DNA from: Klebsiella sp. BIGb0138
GTDB lineage: Bacteria > Pseudomonadota > Gammaproteobacteria > Enterobacterales > Enterobacteriaceae
Direction of reading: 5' to 3'
Assembly: GCF_004342285.1 (NCBI RefSeq)
Contig: NZ_SMCV01000003.1
Location: 124,001-188,000, forward strand
Length of the DNA stretch: 64,000 bases
The notes below the pieces were generated by a model that ran no database searches, was not told where the DNA came from, and saw nothing but the letters and a program-made list of their open reading frames with translations. Shown here piece by piece: positions 62,618 to 64,000 of the stretch. Made by a program: the position numbers and the translations under genes. Numbering within the stretch: position 1 is the stretch's first letter; every line of letters begins with the position of its first letter.

Positions 62618-63796
62618 TTATTGTAAATTGAAGTCCACCCACTGGCTGCCGGCGTCGGCGGATTTCACGCACTGTTCTACCCAGTATACCCCGTGCAGGC
62701 CCGCCTCAACGTCCGGGTACCAGAAGTTTTGCAGAAACTCGCGATCGCCCCGATCCATCGCATCGATGGCTATCGCATAGCGCCGGTAGAGGTTTGCCCA
62801 CGCCTCAAACAGCCCCTCCGGGTGGCCGCCTCCGATACGATCTTCGGCTAACGCTTCGGCGCTCAGATAGGGCATGCCGCGTTCGAGAACGCGGGCCGGT
62901 TCACCCTGCACCTCGTAGCTTAGCTGATTAGGACGTTCATCCCACCACTCAATGCTCGCCTTTTCACCGACGATACGCACCTTTTGCGAATGCATTGCCC
63001 CGCTGTTCACCGCGCTGGTCCACATTGAGCCGATGGCGCCATTATCATATTCCATCAGCACAAAGGCGTTATCTTCCAGCGGCGCGCGTGATTGCACGAA
63101 GCTCTGGCGGGAACACATCAGACGGCGAATGTTGAGGTGCGGCGCCATCGTTTCGGCGACAAAGAGTGGATGCGTTGCCAGGTCGCCCAGCACGTAGCTT
63201 GGTCCGGCATACTTCGGCGTAACGCGCCAGCGGGTCGACTCCGCCTGCAGCTCGACGGCTTCATTATGAAAACCGTGGGCAAACTGCATATTGATAATTC
63301 GAATCTGCCCGAGCAGCCCGTCGGCAATCATCTGGCGCGCCTGCTGAATCATCTGATACCCGGCATAGCCATAGGTGACGCCGACGATTTTGTTATGCTT
63401 GATGCTCAGCTCCCGCAGCTGCTGGGCTTCCGCGGCGGTAAAGCAGAGCGGTTTTTCGCAGATGACGTGCAGTCCGGCTTCCAGCGCCGCTTTGGTGATG
63501 GCGAAATGGGTATTGTTCGGCGTGGTTACCGACACCACTTCAATACCGTCCAGGCGTAGCGCCTCTTCGCGGAACAGCGTTTGATAATCGGCGTAGCAGC
63601 GTTCCGGCGCGATCCCAAGCTGCTGACCAAACTGACGACCGCGCTCGGCATCGATATCGAGCGCGCCAGCCAGCAGGGTAAAGACATTATCGCGCAGCGC
63701 GGCCGAGCGGTGGCTGTAGCCGATCTGGCTGGTGGCTCCGCCGCCGACCATGCCCCAACGCAGGGAGCGGGACAGGGGTTTCATGCCGTTTAACAT
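62618..63796 (-). CDS. Gfo/Idh/MocA family oxidoreductase
   Basis: A 392-residue NAD(P)-dependent dehydrogenase of the inositol/sugar type. The nucleotide motif WGMVGGGATSQIGY is near the N-terminus, followed by CEKPLCFTAAEA with the catalytic-site Lys and a C-terminal dimer/substrate domain. AAGGAGAACACC precedes ATG 63796; the in-frame ATG at 63850 would add 18 residues with no such site. The substrate, probably a sugar or inositol derivative, is not shown. It lies upstream of yajR on the same strand. Confidence 0.87.
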   Translation of the reverse strand: MLNGMKPLSRSLRWGMVGGGATSQIGYSHRSAALRDNVFTLLAGALDIDAERGRQFGQQLGIAPERCYADYQTLFREEALRLDGIEVVSVTTPNNTHFAITKAALEAGLHVICEKPLCFTAAEAQQLRELSIKHNKIVGVTYGYAGYQMIQQARQMIADGLLGQIRIINMQFAHGFHNEAVELQAESTRWRVTPKYAGPSYVLGDLATHPLFVAETMAPHLNIRRLMCSRQSFVQSRAPLEDNAFVLMEYDNGAIGSMWTSAVNSGAMHSQKVRIVGEKASIEWWDERPNQLSYEVQGEPARVLERGMPYLSAEALAEDRIGGGHPEGLFEAWANLYRRYAIAIDAMDRGDREFLQNFWYPDVEAGLHGVYWVEQCVKSADAGSQWVDFNLQ

Positions 63797-64000
63797 GGTG
63801 TTCTCCTTTAAATAAAAGAAACTACGGATGTCTGAAAAATTGCGAGCCACGCCGCTGCCGAAGAAGGAAGACGCCGATAGTCTCTTTCCTCATCAGGAAC
63901 GCGCCGGTTCCAGCAACGGCACCTTATCCTGCAGAATGGCTTTGGTATTGAAAATTTCATTTTGTCATTATATGGAATTAAATTTTTATTTATGCGAGAG
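63797..64000 (-). promoter_or_regulatory. Upstream region of the Gfo/Idh/MocA gene
   Basis: No gene is seen in the last 204 bases. TATAAT on the minus strand (63967-63972) could be a -10 element without a clear -35. The segment 63940-64000 is AT-rich. Whether another operon gene lies beyond the edge cannot be seen. Confidence 0.3.

Overview
This window is the chromosome of an enterobacterium, most likely of the Klebsiella/Raoultella group. The gene order follows the E. coli region from ampH-sbmA to yajQ-yajR, and the proteins resemble their E. coli counterparts closely over their full length. The window also lacks several E. coli genes at their usual places and carries extra metabolic genes often seen in Klebsiella. 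I see no tRNA, rRNA, insertion sequence, prophage or CRISPR array. The species call is inference from gene content and codon use.

Layout. 1-8500: cell envelope and uptake. This holds ampH (cut by the left edge), an isochorismatase-fold hydrolase, sbmA-yaiW, yaiY, yaiZ, ddlA, an extensin-like predicted zinc peptidase and an MdtG-like efflux pump. 8500-12000: an accessory sugar-acid cassette of a 5-ketogluconate-reductase-like dehydrogenase, an ACS-family transporter and a LacI-type regulator, with a candidate operator in front and a possible tiny membrane protein behind. 12000-20900: iraP, phoA-psiF, proC, yaiI, a DUF2076 gene, aroL-yaiA-aroM, ppnP, rdgC and mak. 20900-27500: the SbcCD nuclease genes divergent from the phosphate regulators phoB-phoR. 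27500-32700: brnQ, proY and malZ.

32700-37700 is a second accessory block: a LysR regulator divergent from a YcaC-like hydrolase, a monooxygenase-fold membrane protein and a YtcJ-like amidohydrolase with a cysteine/histidine-rich tail, then a convergent Prx1-type peroxiredoxin. 37900-44200 holds acpH and then the queuosine and protein-export operon queA-tgt-yajC-secD-secF. 44300-46900 is a third accessory insert: a degenerate M24 peptidase, then a VOC protein and a WYL regulator preceded by a perfect palindrome. 46900-62500 returns to the conserved backbone: tsx, yajI, nrdR-ribD-ribE-nusB-thiL-pgpA, yajO-dxs-ispA-xseB, thiI, yajL-panE, yajQ and yajR. 62600-64000 has a Gfo/Idh/MocA dehydrogenase and its upstream region.

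Functional links. PhoB-PhoR control phoA through visible Pho boxes. SbmA and YaiW form an uptake pair for peptides. Dxs and IspA supply isoprenoids, and Dxs also feeds thiamine synthesis with ThiI and ThiL. RibD and RibE make flavin. The most interesting places for follow-up are the three accessory inserts, the extensin-like peptidase beside ddlA, and two short unrecognised ORFs (11878-12000 and 38526-38720).
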